Below, in pieces: positions 1 through 9,185 of a stretch of 64,000 bases of DNA (within the stretch, counting starts at the first letter, position 1; each line of letters starts with the position of its first letter). The position numbers and the translations under genes were made by a program. Origin of the DNA: Roseiarcus sp963820795 (GTDB lineage Bacteria > Pseudomonadota > Alphaproteobacteria > Rhizobiales > Beijerinckiaceae); assembly GCA_963820795.1 (NCBI GenBank), contig CAWGBJ010000009.1, positions 62,001 through 126,000 of the forward strand, in the 5' to 3' direction. The notes beneath the pieces were generated by a model. It saw only the letters and a program-made list of their open reading frames with translations. It was not told the origin of the DNA and searched no databases.

Positions 1-129
1 TCGGCGGCATGGGCCGAGGCGGGTGCGGCCGCCGAGCTTTGGAACGACCAGCTTCCTCTTGTCGGCGCCTTTGCGCTCGGACTCGGCTTGGTTCTGGGGA
101 TCCCCTTCGCCGGTCTTTGGTGGCTATAG
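1..129 (+). CDS. C-terminal end of an unidentified membrane protein (partial)
   Basis: The window opens inside a reading frame that runs from base 1 to a TAG stop at 127-129 (42 residues). The visible part is an alanine-rich stretch, then a hydrophobic segment of about 22 residues with many Gly, Leu and Val, ending in GLWWL directly before the stop. This looks like a final transmembrane helix. The upstream part lies outside the window, so the family cannot be named. Short length is the main reason for low confidence. Confidence 0.4.
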   Translation, partial: SAAWAEAGAAAELWNDQLPLVGAFALGLGLVLGIPFAGLWWL

Positions 130-209
130 CCGGAAAAAGCTGAGTGATGAGATGCCCGCCCAATGGGGGCCACGCGCCGCCGCCGCTGCCCACCGAGCTT
201 CGCAAGTGG

Positions 210-265
210 CCCTCATCCGGCGCTTCGCGTCACCTTCTCCCAAAGGGCCCAAAGGGGAGAAGGAG
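210..265. repeat. Intergenic palindromic repeat, copy A
   Basis: Between the partial gene and the next coding region lies a CTCATCCGGC...CTTCGC...CACCTTCTCCC...GGGGAGAAGG element. CCTTCTCC and GGAGAAGG form an inverted pair. Closely similar copies occur at 47960-48118. It resembles the short dispersed extragenic palindromes common in Rhizobiales genomes. No coding function is seen. Confidence 0.55.
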
Positions 266-271
266 TTGCTC

Positions 272-2783
272 TCACGCCCGCAGGGCGGCGTTACGCGGGT
301 CGTATGGGCTGTCCGCGATCACCTTCGCCCGACGCGCCTCGCCCAGCACGTGGACCTCGACCTCGGTTGCCGGCGCCGAGAATTCCGGCCTGAGCATCGC
401 CAGCGCCAGCGACTTCCCGGTTCGCCAGCCATAGCCGCCCGAGGTCGTGCGGCCGATCATGCGGCCCGATTTCATCACCGGTTCCGAGCCGCGCGCGTCG
501 GCGTCGGTCACGTCGTGCAGCTCGAGCGTCACGAGCTTGTTCTCGAAGCCCTTGCCGCACCAGGTGACAAGCGCGTCGCGGCCGCGGAACGGGCCCTTGT
601 CGAAATCGACGAAGCGCTCGAGGCCGGATTCGAGCGCGGCGTATTCGATCGACAGCTCGCGCCCGACGAGCTTGTAGGACTTTTCGAGTCTCAGCGAATC
701 CATGGCCCGGATGCCGAACGGCTTGATGCCGAATGCGGCCCCCGCCTCCATCAGCGCGTCGAAGACGTAGTTCTGCGTCTCGATCGGATGATGCAGCTCG
801 TAGCCGAGCTCGCCGACGAAATTGACCCGCAGCGCCAGGAGCCCGGCGGCCCGTATGGAGAGATGCCGGGCCGTCAGCCACGGGAAGGCCTTGCTGGACA
901 GGTCCCCGCCGGCGACTTTCGCCAGCACCTCGCGCGAACGTGGGCCGGCGAGCACCAGGACGCCGCGCTGCGTCGTGACCTTGTCGAGCCGAACGCTTCC
1001 GTCCTCGGGAACGAGCTTTTCCAGCGTGTCGAAGTCATGGGCTTCGAGCCCGCCGGCCGAGACCATGTAGAAGCGTTGCGGCCCGAGGCGCGTCAGCGTG
1101 AACTCGGCCCGCACGCCGCCGCGCTTCGTCAGGAGATAGGTCAGCGTCACGCGGCCGACGGTCTTCGGGACCCGGTTGGTCAGGATGGAATCGAGCCAGC
1201 GCTCCGCGCCGCGTCCCGAGACCTCGAACTTGGCGAAGGCCGACATGTCCTGCAGGCCGACGTTCTCGTGCACATTGCGGCATTCGGCGCCGACGAAGTC
1301 GAAGTAATTCGAGCGGCGGAAGCTCCATTTTTCGCGCGGGCGCGCCCCCGCCGCGGCCGGAGGATGGTTCTCGTTCAGGAGCACGTCGGGCTTCATCAGC
1401 TCGGCGTCGTCGAGACCGTAGCCCTTCGGCGCGAACCAGTTCGGCCGCTCCCAGCCGTAGATCGAGCCGAAGACCGCGCCGAGCGTCCTTCATCCGGGAA
1501 TAGCAGGGCGTCTGGCGCAGCGGGCGCGCGGCTCCGCGCTCCTCGTCCGGGTAATGGACGGTGAAGACCTTGGCGTAGGCCTCCTCGTTCTTCTCGATGA
1601 GATAGCCGGTCTGCGCATAGGGCCCGAACCGGCGCGGATCGACGCCGAGCATGTCGATCGTCGGCTCGCCCTCGACGATCCACTCGGCGAGCTGCCAGCC
1701 GGCGCCGCCGGCGGCGGTGACGCCGAAGGAATGGCCCTCGTTCAGCCAGAAGTTCTTGACCCCCGGCGCCGGGCCGACGATCGGCGAACCGTCCGGCGTA
1801 TAGGCGATGGCGCCGTTATAGACCTTCTTGACGCCGACCTCGCCGAAGGCGGGCACGCGCGCGATCGCTGTCTCGATATGCGGCGCGAGACGATCGAGGT
1901 CCTCCGGAAAGAGCTCGTACTCGCTGTCGTCGGAAGGTCCATCGACATAGCAGGCGGGCGCGCCGACTTCGTAGGGGCCGAGGAGAAAGCCGCCGGCCTC
2001 CTCGCGCATGTACCAAGATGAATCGGACTCGCGCAAAACTCCCATTTCCGGCAGACCCTCCGCCTTGCGCTTGAGGATTTCGGGGTGGGCCTCGGTGACG
2101 ATGTATTGATGCTGCACCGGGATGACCGGAACGCTGATCCCGACCATCCGTCCGGTGCGGCGGGCGAAATTGCCCGACGCCGAGACGACGTGCTCGCAGA
2201 CGATGTCGCCCTTGTCGGTGACGACTTTCCATTCGCCGCCCGGTAGCCGCTCGAGCGCGGTCACGCTCGAGCGCCGATTGATCTCGGCCCCGCCGTTCCT
2301 CGCGGCGCGCGCCAGCGCCTGGGTCAGGTCGGCTGGCTGGATATAGCCGTCCTCCGGGTGCTGGATCGCCCCGACGATGCCGTCGATATTGCAGAGCGGC
2401 CAGAGCTGCTTGACCTGGTCCGGCGTGAGGAACTTGACCGAGACCCCGATCGTCTCGGCGACGCCGGCATAGTAGCGGTACTCGTCGAGCCGGTCCTGGG
2501 TGCGGGCGAGGCGGATGTTGGAGACCTGGCGCAGGCCAACGTCGAGTCCTGTCTCGGCCTCGAGGTTCTTGTAGAGAGCGACAGAATATTTGTGGATCTG
2601 TCCGACGGAATAGCTGAGGTTGAAGAGAGGCAGGAGCCCAGCCGCATGCCAGGTCGAGCCGGAGGTCAGCTCCCTGCGCTCGACGAGCACGCTGTCCGTC
2701 CAGCCCTTCTTGACGAGATGGTAGAGGGTCGAAACGCCGACGACGCCGCCGCCGATCACCACCGCCCGAGCCTGCGTTCGCAT
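272..2783 (-). CDS. Dimethylglycine/sarcosine dehydrogenase-like FAD oxidoreductase with GcvT domain (frameshifted)
   Basis: Expected to oxidise an N-methyl group of dimethylglycine or sarcosine with FAD and hand the C1 unit to tetrahydrofolate. The N-terminal DAO-type domain starts at ATG 2783 with the dinucleotide motif VIGGGVVGVSTLYHL, followed by GSTWHAAG. The C-terminal half is an aminomethyltransferase (GcvT) domain with an LGYELHHP stretch and a C-terminal barrel. The total, about 836 residues, fits the two-domain family. The frame breaks near 1481: a single extra base in GACGCT(C)GGCGCG, after which the protein continues through SIYGWERPNWF, a typical linker. The gene follows an MttB-family methyltransferase and a GMC oxidoreductase on the same strand, pointing to stepwise betaine demethylation. 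Substrate choice is inference; the fold is clear. Confidence 0.85.
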
Positions 2784-2832
2784 GAAAACCCTCGATTTCG
2801 CACTCCCCTCTCCCGCGTTGCGGGCGAAGGGA

Positions 2833-4380
2833 TTAGTAGGTCGCGTCCGGCATCGACGCCTTGCGCCGGTCGATGAAGTCGCGGATCGCCTCATCCTTGC
2901 TCGGATCGAGCGGCGGCGCCTCGTACTCGGCGAGCATCGTCTTCCACATCGCGTTGGCCCGGGTCGCCGCGTCCTTCGAGCCCTCCTCCTGCCATTGCTC
3001 GACCGAATTGTTGTCGGCGACGTTCGAGCGGTAGAAGGCCGTCTCGAAGTTCGCCTGGGTGTGGGCGCAGCCGAGGAAATGCCCGCCGGGCTCGATCTGG
3101 TGAAAAGCCTCCATCCCCTGCCCATTGTCGCTGAGGTCGATGCCTTTGGCGAGCACGTGCATCGCGCCGAGCTGGTCGAAGTCGAGCACAAATTTTTCAT
3201 AACTCGCGGCAAGCCCGCCCTCGAGCCAGCCGGCCGCGTGCAGGACGAAATTGGCGCCGGCGAGGACTGTCGGCACGAGCGTCTGCGCGCTCTCGTAGGC
3301 CGCCTGCGCATCCGGGATCTTCGAAGCGCAGAGCGAGCCGCCGCTGCGAAACGGCATCTTCATCCGCCGCGCCAGCTGCGCCGCGCCGTAGATGGCGAGC
3401 GCCGCCTCGGGTGTGCCGAAGGTCGGCGCGCCGGACTGCATCGAAAGCGTCGAGACGAAGGTGCCGAAGACGACCGGCGCGCCGGGGCGGGTGAGCTGGC
3501 AGAAGGCCGTCCCCGCCATCACTTCCGCCAGCACCTGCGTCAGCGTTCCAGCGACCGTGACCGGACTCATCGCGCCGGCGAGAATGAACGGCGTGATGAT
3601 GCAGGCCTGGCCGGCGCGCGCGTAGACTTCCGCCGCGCCGAGCATGGTCGAGTCCCAGACGAGCGGTGAATTCGCGTTGATGAGGCTCGTCAGCACGGTG
3701 TTCTCGCCAACGAAGTCCTCGCCGAACAGAAGCTCGCAGATGCGCACGCTGTCCTCGGCGCGCTCGGGCTTCGTCACCGAGCCCATGAACGGCTTGTCCG
3801 AATATTTGACATGGGCGTAGACCATCTCGAAATGTCGCTTGTTGACCGGCAGATCGACCGGCTCGCACAACGTCCCGCCGGAATGGTGGATAAAGGGGCT
3901 CGCGTAGGCGAGCTTCACGAAATTCTCAAAGTCGGCGATCGTCCCGTAGCGCCGTCCCCGGTCGAGGTCATGGACGAAGGGCGAGCCATAGTTCGGCGCA
4001 AACACCATCGCGTCGCCGCCGATGACGACGTTGCGCTCGGGGTTGCGCGCATGCTGCACATATTGCGAAGGCGCGGTCGCGCAAAGCTTCCGCGCCAACC
4101 CGCGCGGAAAGCGCACCCGCTCGCCTTTGACGTCACAGCCGGCGCCGCGAAGAAGCTCGATCGCCCGAGGAAAGTCGCGGAACTCGATGCCGATCTCCTC
4201 GAGCAGCGTGTCGGCGTTGCGCTCGATGATCGCCAGCCCCTCTTCGCCGAGCATTTCCGTCAGCGGGATCTTGCGGGTAATGTAGGGGACGGACGCAGCG
4301 GAGCGCTGCGCGCGCTGAGAGCGGCGCGACTCGCGACCGCGGCGGGGCTCCCGGGCGGCGGTCGAAGCAACTTCGGACAT
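2833..4380 (-). CDS. MttB-superfamily (non-pyrrolysine) methylamine/betaine methyltransferase
   Basis: A trimethylamine methyltransferase (MttB) family protein of 515 residues. The ATG at 4380 is chosen because GAGGGA lies just upstream; a longer frame to 4476 has no support. The body is a TIM-barrel type protein with conserved-looking stretches FAPNYGSPF, INANSPLVWD and GLACSP-region equivalents such as ANSPLVW and FILAGAMSPVTVAG. No in-frame amber codon occurs, so it belongs to the non-pyrrolysine branch, members of which are known to demethylate glycine betaine, proline betaine or carnitine to a corrinoid protein. No corrinoid (MttC) gene is in the window. Lying between a dimethylglycine-dehydrogenase-like gene and a GMC oxidoreductase, glycine betaine is a reasonable substrate guess. 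Confidence 0.88.
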   Translation of the reverse strand: MSEVASTAAREPRRGRESRRSQRAQRSAASVPYITRKIPLTEMLGEEGLAIIERNADTLLEEIGIEFRDFPRAIELLRGAGCDVKGERVRFPRGLARKLCATAPSQYVQHARNPERNVVIGGDAMVFAPNYGSPFVHDLDRGRRYGTIADFENFVKLAYASPFIHHSGGTLCEPVDLPVNKRHFEMVYAHVKYSDKPFMGSVTKPERAEDSVRICELLFGEDFVGENTVLTSLINANSPLVWDSTMLGAAEVYARAGQACIITPFILAGAMSPVTVAGTLTQVLAEVMAGTAFCQLTRPGAPVVFGTFVSTLSMQSGAPTFGTPEAALAIYGAAQLARRMKMPFRSGGSLCASKIPDAQAAYESAQTLVPTVLAGANFVLHAAGWLEGGLAASYEKFVLDFDQLGAMHVLAKGIDLSDNGQGMEAFHQIEPGGHFLGCAHTQANFETAFYRSNVADNNSVEQWQEEGSKDAATRANAMWKTMLAEYEAPPLDPSKDEAIRDFIDRRKASMPDATY

Positions 4381-4512
4381 GGGCGTTCCCTCGGGCGATC
4401 GAGCAGGCGGCACTTTGCGCCAGCGCGCCATTGATTTGAACCCGGAAAATTGCGGTCCCGGCCCCTGTCTTGTCATGCCCGAGCGGCCGGGGCGTGACGC
4501 GCCGGGCCGGCT

Positions 4513-6174
4513 CTACCGCTGCCGCGTTTCCCAGTCCGGCGCCGCATGAAACGGCGCGTTGGACGGGGGCAGCGGGTCGCGCCCACGGATCATGTCGGCC
4601 GCCTTCTCGCCGATCATGATGGTTGGCGCGTTGAGATTGCCGTTGGTGATCTCGGGCATGATCGAGGAATCGACGACCCGCAGCGCCTCGACGCCGATGA
4701 CATGCGTCTCGGGATCGACGACCGCCAGCGGGTCGTTTGGCGAGCCCATCCTGCAGGTGCCACACGGATGGTAGGCGCTCTCGACCTTGTCACGGACAAA
4801 GGCGTCGATCGCCTCGTCGCTCACGCAATCCGCGCCTGGCGAAATCTCGCGCCCGCGATAGGGATCGAACGCCTTTTGGGCGAAAATCTCTCGCGTCAGC
4901 CGAAGGCAAGCGCGCATTTCGGCCCAGTCGTCGGGATGGCTCATGTAGTTGAACTGGATTTTTGGCGGCTCGAGGGCATCGGGCGACCGAAGCCGCACCC
5001 AGCCGCGGCTCTTAGAACGCATGGGGCCCACATGCGCCTGAAATCCATGTTCCCTGGCGAGCGAAGAGCCGTCGTAGGCGACCGCCATCGGCAGGAAGTG
5101 GAACTGGATATCGGGGTAGCGCACGCCGGCGCGCGAACGGATAAATCCTCCGGCCTCAAAATGGTTGGTGGCGCCGAGGCCGCGCCCGCGCATGAGCCAC
5201 TGCAGGCCGACGAGCCCGCGGGCCATGAGGCCGGTGTGGGCGTAGAGCGTAATCGGTCTTTTCGACGCGACCTGAAAATAGAATTCGAGATGGTCCTGCA
5301 AATTCTCACCGACCCCGGGCCGATCCGCCACCACGTCGATGCCGAAATGGCGCAGTTCGGCGGCGGGTCCGATGCCGGAAAGCTTGAGGAGCTGCGGCGA
5401 GTTGATCGGGCCGCCGCTGAGGATCACCTCGCGTCGCGCTCGCGCCAGATGGCCGCGGCCGCCACGCTTGTAGCGCACGCCGACCGCGCGCCGGCCCTCG
5501 AAGGCGACCCGGATCGCCAGCGCCTGGGTCGCAACCGTCAGGTCCGTGCGCTTCATCGCCGGGCGCAGATAGGCGTTTGCGGTCGACCAGCGCACCCCGT
5601 CCTTGACGGTCATGTCGAACCAGCCGAACCCCTCCTGCCGCTCGCCATTGAGGTCGGCGCTGACCGGATAGCCGGCCTGCCGGCCGGCTTCGATGAAGGC
5701 CTGATAGAGGGGGCCGTGCTTCAGTCCACGCGATGTCGCGAGCGGCCCGTCGGCGCCGCGCCAAGCATCAGCGCCGCCGCGAAAGCTTTCCGCCCGGCGA
5801 AAGTACGGCAGGACATTGGCGTAGCCCCAGCCCCTCGCGCCCTCCTCGACCCAGCGCTCGAAATCGAGCGGATGTCCCCGCACATAGACGAGGCCGTTGA
5901 TCGAGGACGAACCGCCGATCACCTTGCCGCGCGGGCAGTTCAGGCGCCGGCCGCCGAGATGGGGCTCCGGCTCGCTTGAATAGCCCCAGTTGTAGGTCTT
6001 CGAGTTCATCGGCATCGCGAGCGCCGCTGGCATCTGGATGATCAGCGCGCGGTCCGATCCGCCGTACTCGATCACCAGCACCGAGCTGCGGCCGTCCTCG
6101 GTCAGCCGGTCCGCCAGCACGCAGCCCGCCGATCCGGCGCCGACGATGACGTAGTCGTATTCCGCTTCGCTCAA
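4513..6174 (-). CDS. GMC-family FAD oxidoreductase (choline dehydrogenase-like)
   Basis: A 553-residue glucose-methanol-choline oxidoreductase. Residues 7-20 hold the FAD motif DYVIVGAGSAGCVLA; GMC signature 1 is seen at GKVIGGSSSINGLVYVRG, signature 2 at SGGPINSPQLLKLSGIGP, and the C-terminal active-site part has YHPCGTCRMG and the closing NGNLNAPTIMIGEKA. Length and motifs match BetA/AlkJ types; the family includes choline and other alcohol dehydrogenases. The only in-frame start is TTG at 6174, with GAGGG about six bases upstream. It is the upstream gene of the betaine-degradation group. No betaine aldehyde dehydrogenase gene is nearby, so the alcohol substrate is uncertain. Confidence 0.88.
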   Translation of the reverse strand: MSEAEYDYVIVGAGSAGCVLADRLTEDGRSSVLVIEYGGSDRALIIQMPAALAMPMNSKTYNWGYSSEPEPHLGGRRLNCPRGKVIGGSSSINGLVYVRGHPLDFERWVEEGARGWGYANVLPYFRRAESFRGGADAWRGADGPLATSRGLKHGPLYQAFIEAGRQAGYPVSADLNGERQEGFGWFDMTVKDGVRWSTANAYLRPAMKRTDLTVATQALAIRVAFEGRRAVGVRYKRGGRGHLARARREVILSGGPINSPQLLKLSGIGPAAELRHFGIDVVADRPGVGENLQDHLEFYFQVASKRPITLYAHTGLMARGLVGLQWLMRGRGLGATNHFEAGGFIRSRAGVRYPDIQFHFLPMAVAYDGSSLAREHGFQAHVGPMRSKSRGWVRLRSPDALEPPKIQFNYMSHPDDWAEMRACLRLTREIFAQKAFDPYRGREISPGADCVSDEAIDAFVRDKVESAYHPCGTCRMGSPNDPLAVVDPETHVIGVEALRVVDSSIMPEITNGNLNAPTIMIGEKAADMIRGRDPLPPSNAPFHAAPDWETRQR

Positions 6175-6366
6175 GCATCCCTCGTTCGCCTACTCGCCCC
6201 GCCGCCACCGATGTGCGCTGACGGCGGCCCTGCGGCAAGCGCGATCTCCTCTCGCGCGCGGGCGCCCTTGGTAAGAGGATGACCTTTGCGCGTTGCGGCG
6301 CTCTTTCATCGGTCTCCCGGGGAGGTCGGACAGGCGGTTCGGCGGGGAAAAGCGCCGGCGGCGCGC

Positions 6367-6816
6367 TCAGAGGCGTCCGACGAACAGCAGGATCGCGGCC
6401 GCCGCGAGGCAGGCCATCGACAGAAGATAGGCCGTTTGTAGCGTGATGTTCTTCCACCAGAGGATTCGGGACAGAATCGCGCACCGCACCGGGAGCCCCT
6501 CGAGCTCGGCCTCGGTGTCGGCGATGATATCGAAATCCCGCGGATCCGGATTGCGCCAGATTGGGAAGCGCTGGCGCCCGGCGCGAGGAAATCGCGGATA
6601 AACCGATATTAACAAGTTAATAAAAATGATCATGAACGGGGTCAGGATGACCGGCGGGCTCAGGTACCAGGGATAGAGCGCCCGGAACTGGAGCACCGTT
6701 CCCATCATGATCGCCACGAACAGCACCGCGATGAGCGCCTTGATGTCGCTGAGGCGGATCGAGTCGCTGTAGCCGGCGATAAGATCGCGCAACTGGGCGT
6801 TTTTATCCTTGGCCAT
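6367..6816 (-). CDS. Small membrane protein resembling a Pycsar TM effector (paralogue 1)
   Basis: A 149-residue protein with N-terminal amphipathic region (LIAGYSDSIRLSDIKA), two closely spaced hydrophobic helices (about residues 25-70), a charged loop ending FDIIADTEAELEGL and CAILSRILWWKN, and a last transmembrane helix (about 125-147). The order helix-TM-TM-cytosolic loop-ILxxK-TM is that of the PycTM (DUF5706-type) membrane effector family used in Pycsar antiphage systems. This assignment is by pattern only. ATG 6816 is preferred to TTG 6819. A paralogue lies directly upstream on the same strand. No nucleotidyl cyclase gene is adjacent, so a Pycsar role is not shown. Confidence 0.55.
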   Translation of the reverse strand: MAKDKNAQLRDLIAGYSDSIRLSDIKALIAVLFVAIMMGTVLQFRALYPWYLSPPVILTPFMIIFINLLISVYPRFPRAGRQRFPIWRNPDPRDFDIIADTEAELEGLPVRCAILSRILWWKNITLQTAYLLSMACLAAAAILLFVGRL

Positions 6817-6853
6817 CAAACGTTCCGACTTGCCCGCCGGCGGCGCCCGAGCA

Positions 6854-7315
6854 TCATGTAACCCAGACGTATAGAAGCAGAAGCATGCTCAAGAAGACGC
6901 AGACGATCGACAGCAGGAAGCCGATGCGGATAAACTGCGTCTTCCACCAAAGAATGTCGGACAGCACTGCGCAGCGCAGCTTCAACTGTTCAATGTCGTC
7001 CTCGGTCTCCGCGACGTTGTCGAAATCCGCGGGCGTCAAGTTGCGTCTGACGAGGAAGTTCTTGGCCCCGCGCCTGGGATAGCGCGGCAGGAGCACCATG
7101 AACAGACAGAAATAGAGGATCAGGAAAGGTATCAGCACGAGCTCGACCGGCAGGTAGCTCGGAAAGTACGTGTAGTTGTAGAGGACTGAGCCCATCATGA
7201 AGGCGGCAAACAAAAATGCGATGTTCGCCTTGAAATCGTTCGCCCTGATCGCTTCGTTATATCCGGCGATCAGACTGCGATAAGGTTGAGTCGGATTGGA
7301 AAGGGGTTTGTTCAT
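6854..7315 (-). CDS. Small membrane protein resembling a Pycsar TM effector (paralogue 2)
   Basis: A 153-residue protein clearly related to its neighbour: LIAGYNEAIRANDFKANIA, paired TM helices, PRYPRRGAKNF, FDNVAETEDDIEQLKLRCA, ILWWKTQFIRIG and a C-terminal TM helix. ATG 7315 is used, with GGGAG about 14 bases upstream; the open frame extends to 7390 without support. The shared ILWWK and the Asp/Glu-rich loop indicate a tandem duplication, 37 bases apart. Same caution as for paralogue 1: topology matches PycTM-like proteins but no cyclase partner is seen. Confidence 0.55.
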   Translation of the reverse strand: MNKPLSNPTQPYRSLIAGYNEAIRANDFKANIAFLFAAFMMGSVLYNYTYFPSYLPVELVLIPFLILYFCLFMVLLPRYPRRGAKNFLVRRNLTPADFDNVAETEDDIEQLKLRCAVLSDILWWKTQFIRIGFLLSIVCVFLSMLLLLYVWVT

Positions 7316-7572
7316 CCGACTTTCGGACGCTCCCACTGGGTCGGGCCCGGGACGGCGCCAAAGCCGGCGTTGCGGATGACCCCCGTTCAAACATGAGAAT
7401 CGCGTGAAGCGCGATGGTCTGTCAAGTCAATGCGCAGCGTCGGCGGGGGCCGACCCGGCGCGTCTGCGTCGAAGCACGGAATGAACCGGCGACGCATCGC
7501 ATCTTGGTCGCCGGCATATCGAGAAGGCTGAGCGGAAGGAACCGGTGTGCCCTTTGTGGTCGTCCTTGACCA

Positions 7573-8133
7573 TTAAATCGGCTCCGGCCCGCGCGAGATC
7601 GCCGCGACGCCGGTACGCGAGACCTCGACGAGGCCGATGGGGCGCATCAGCGACACGAAGTCGTCGATCTTCTGCGGCGCCCCCGTCAGCTCGAAAATGA
7701 AGCTCTCGACCGTCGCGTCGATCACCTTGGCGCGAAACGCCTCGGCGAGATTCATCGCTTCCACCCGGTTCTCGCCCTTGCCCTTGACCTTGATCATCGC
7801 TAGCTCCCGCTCGATCGCGCGCACCGTCAGCGTCAGGTCCTTCACCGAGTGGACCGGCACCAGACGCTCGAGCTGATGGCGGATCTGCTCAATGGTCTCC
7901 GGCGTTCCGGAGGTGACGATGGTGATGCGCGAGAGATGCGTCTCATGCGCCACTTCGGCGACCGTCAGGCTCTCGATGTTATACCCGCGGCCGGAGAAGA
8001 GGCCGACCACCCGGGCAAGCACGCCGGGCTCGTTGTCGACCAGCACGGAGAGCGTATGCCGCTCGATGCTGGATTTGACCGTCGCCGACGAATAGGGCGA
8101 GGGCGGCGCGCTCGGTGTCTTGATCATGTTCAT
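7573..8133 (-). CDS. ilvN: Acetolactate synthase small (regulatory) subunit
   Basis: The regulatory subunit of acetohydroxyacid synthase, binding valine for feedback control of the first common step of branched-chain amino acid synthesis. It has 186 residues from ATG 8133 (an upstream GTG-region extension to 8151 is not needed). The N-terminal ACT domain reads HTLSVLVDNEPGVLARV and GLFSGRGYNIESLTV, both standard for IlvN/IlvH; the C-terminal half FELTGAPQKIDDFVSLMRP is also typical. It is the last gene of the ilvB - threonine dehydratase - ilvN group, all on the minus strand, and is presumably under the leader attenuator upstream of ilvB. Confidence 0.95.
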   Translation of the reverse strand: MNMIKTPSAPPSPYSSATVKSSIERHTLSVLVDNEPGVLARVVGLFSGRGYNIESLTVAEVAHETHLSRITIVTSGTPETIEQIRHQLERLVPVHSVKDLTLTVRAIERELAMIKVKGKGENRVEAMNLAEAFRAKVIDATVESFIFELTGAPQKIDDFVSLMRPIGLVEVSRTGVAAISRGPEPI

Positions 8134-8191
8134 TCCAGGTCCTCGTCCCAAGTCCTCGTCGAAGAACCCCCCTTCCCGGGGAAGAAAAGCG

Positions 8192-9166
8192 TCACGCCGC
8201 AGCGGCGCTCGGCGCGGTCGCGATCCAGCGCTGGAAGAGATCGAAGTCGATATTGCCGCCGGAGAGCACCAGACCGACCTTGCGCCCCTTGAGGCGGGCG
8301 CGCTCCTTCATCGCGGCGGCCAGGGCCGCCGCGCCCGCGCCCTCGGCCAGATTGTGCGTATCGGTCCAATAGGCGCGAATGGCCGCTGCGATCTCATCGT
8401 CATGAACGAGCGCGATCCGGGCCGCGCCCTTGGCGATGACGGCGAAGGCTTCCTCGTCGGGGACCCGGGTCGCCATGCCGTCGGCGAAGGTGTCGGCGCT
8501 GTTGGTGCGCACGACATGCCCGGCGGCGAAGGAGAGTGCATACGCCGGCGCCTCCACCGACTGCACGCCGACGATCTCGGTTTTCAGGCCGAGCGCGTCG
8601 CGCGCTGCGATGCAGCCACAGATTCCCGAGCCCTGGCCGATTGGAACATAGAGGGTGTCGAGATCGGGATGCTCGCTCAAAAGCTCGAGCGCGTAGGTCG
8701 AGACGCCCAGCGCGAGATCGCGGTGAAAGGAGGGCACGGCGTGCAGCCCACGCAATTCAGCGAGCCGCATGGCCTCCTCGCGCGCCTCCTGAAAGTCGTT
8801 TCCGTATTCGATAAGCTCGGCGCCGAGCGCCCGCATCGCGGCGTTCTTCTCGCGCGAATTGCCGTGCGGGACGACAATGGCGACCGCGAGGCCGAAGCGC
8901 CGCCCGGCGAAGGCGAGGCTCTGGCCGTGATTGCCGCGGGTCGCCGAGATCAAGCCCTTCGCCTCCGACTCGCGGCGCCGTAGCGCATCGACATAGGTGA
9001 GGCCGCCGCGAACCTTGAAGGCGCCGGTCGGCTGGTGGTTCTCGTGCTTGACCACGACCTCGGCCCCGAGACGGGCGCCGAGCAGCGGCCAGGCGATGGC
9101 CACGGTCGGACGCAAGGTCCTGAGAACGAGGTCGTGCGCGTCGCGCAGCGCCGAGAGAGAGAACAT
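8192..9166 (-). CDS. Threonine dehydratase-like PLP enzyme (no ACT domain)
   Basis: A fold-type II PLP enzyme of 324 residues. The Schiff-base lysine lies in HENHQPTGAFKVRGG, the GNHGQSLAF substrate loop follows, and the phosphate-binding glycines are in PIGQGSGICG. Such proteins deaminate threonine to 2-oxobutyrate or act on serine or hydroxyaspartate. It lacks the C-terminal ACT-like regulatory domain of biosynthetic IlvA, as in short catabolic-type dehydratases. Its start (ATG 9166, GGGAG upstream) is 19 bases after the ilvB stop, so it is co-transcribed with ilvB and sits between ilvB and ilvN. Supplying 2-oxobutyrate for isoleucine synthesis is a sensible role, but remains inference. Confidence 0.85.
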   Translation of the reverse strand: MFSLSALRDAHDLVLRTLRPTVAIAWPLLGARLGAEVVVKHENHQPTGAFKVRGGLTYVDALRRRESEAKGLISATRGNHGQSLAFAGRRFGLAVAIVVPHGNSREKNAAMRALGAELIEYGNDFQEAREEAMRLAELRGLHAVPSFHRDLALGVSTYALELLSEHPDLDTLYVPIGQGSGICGCIAARDALGLKTEIVGVQSVEAPAYALSFAAGHVVRTNSADTFADGMATRVPDEEAFAVIAKGAARIALVHDDEIAAAIRAYWTDTHNLAEGAGAAALAAAMKERARLKGRKVGLVLSGGNIDFDLFQRWIATAPSAAAA

Positions 9167-9185
9167 GAGAGCCGCTCCCGCCGGA

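Noticed and set aside
4546..5979. A 477-codon plus-strand frame
   Set aside because: Antisense to the GMC oxidoreductase; His/Arg-rich with no domain.
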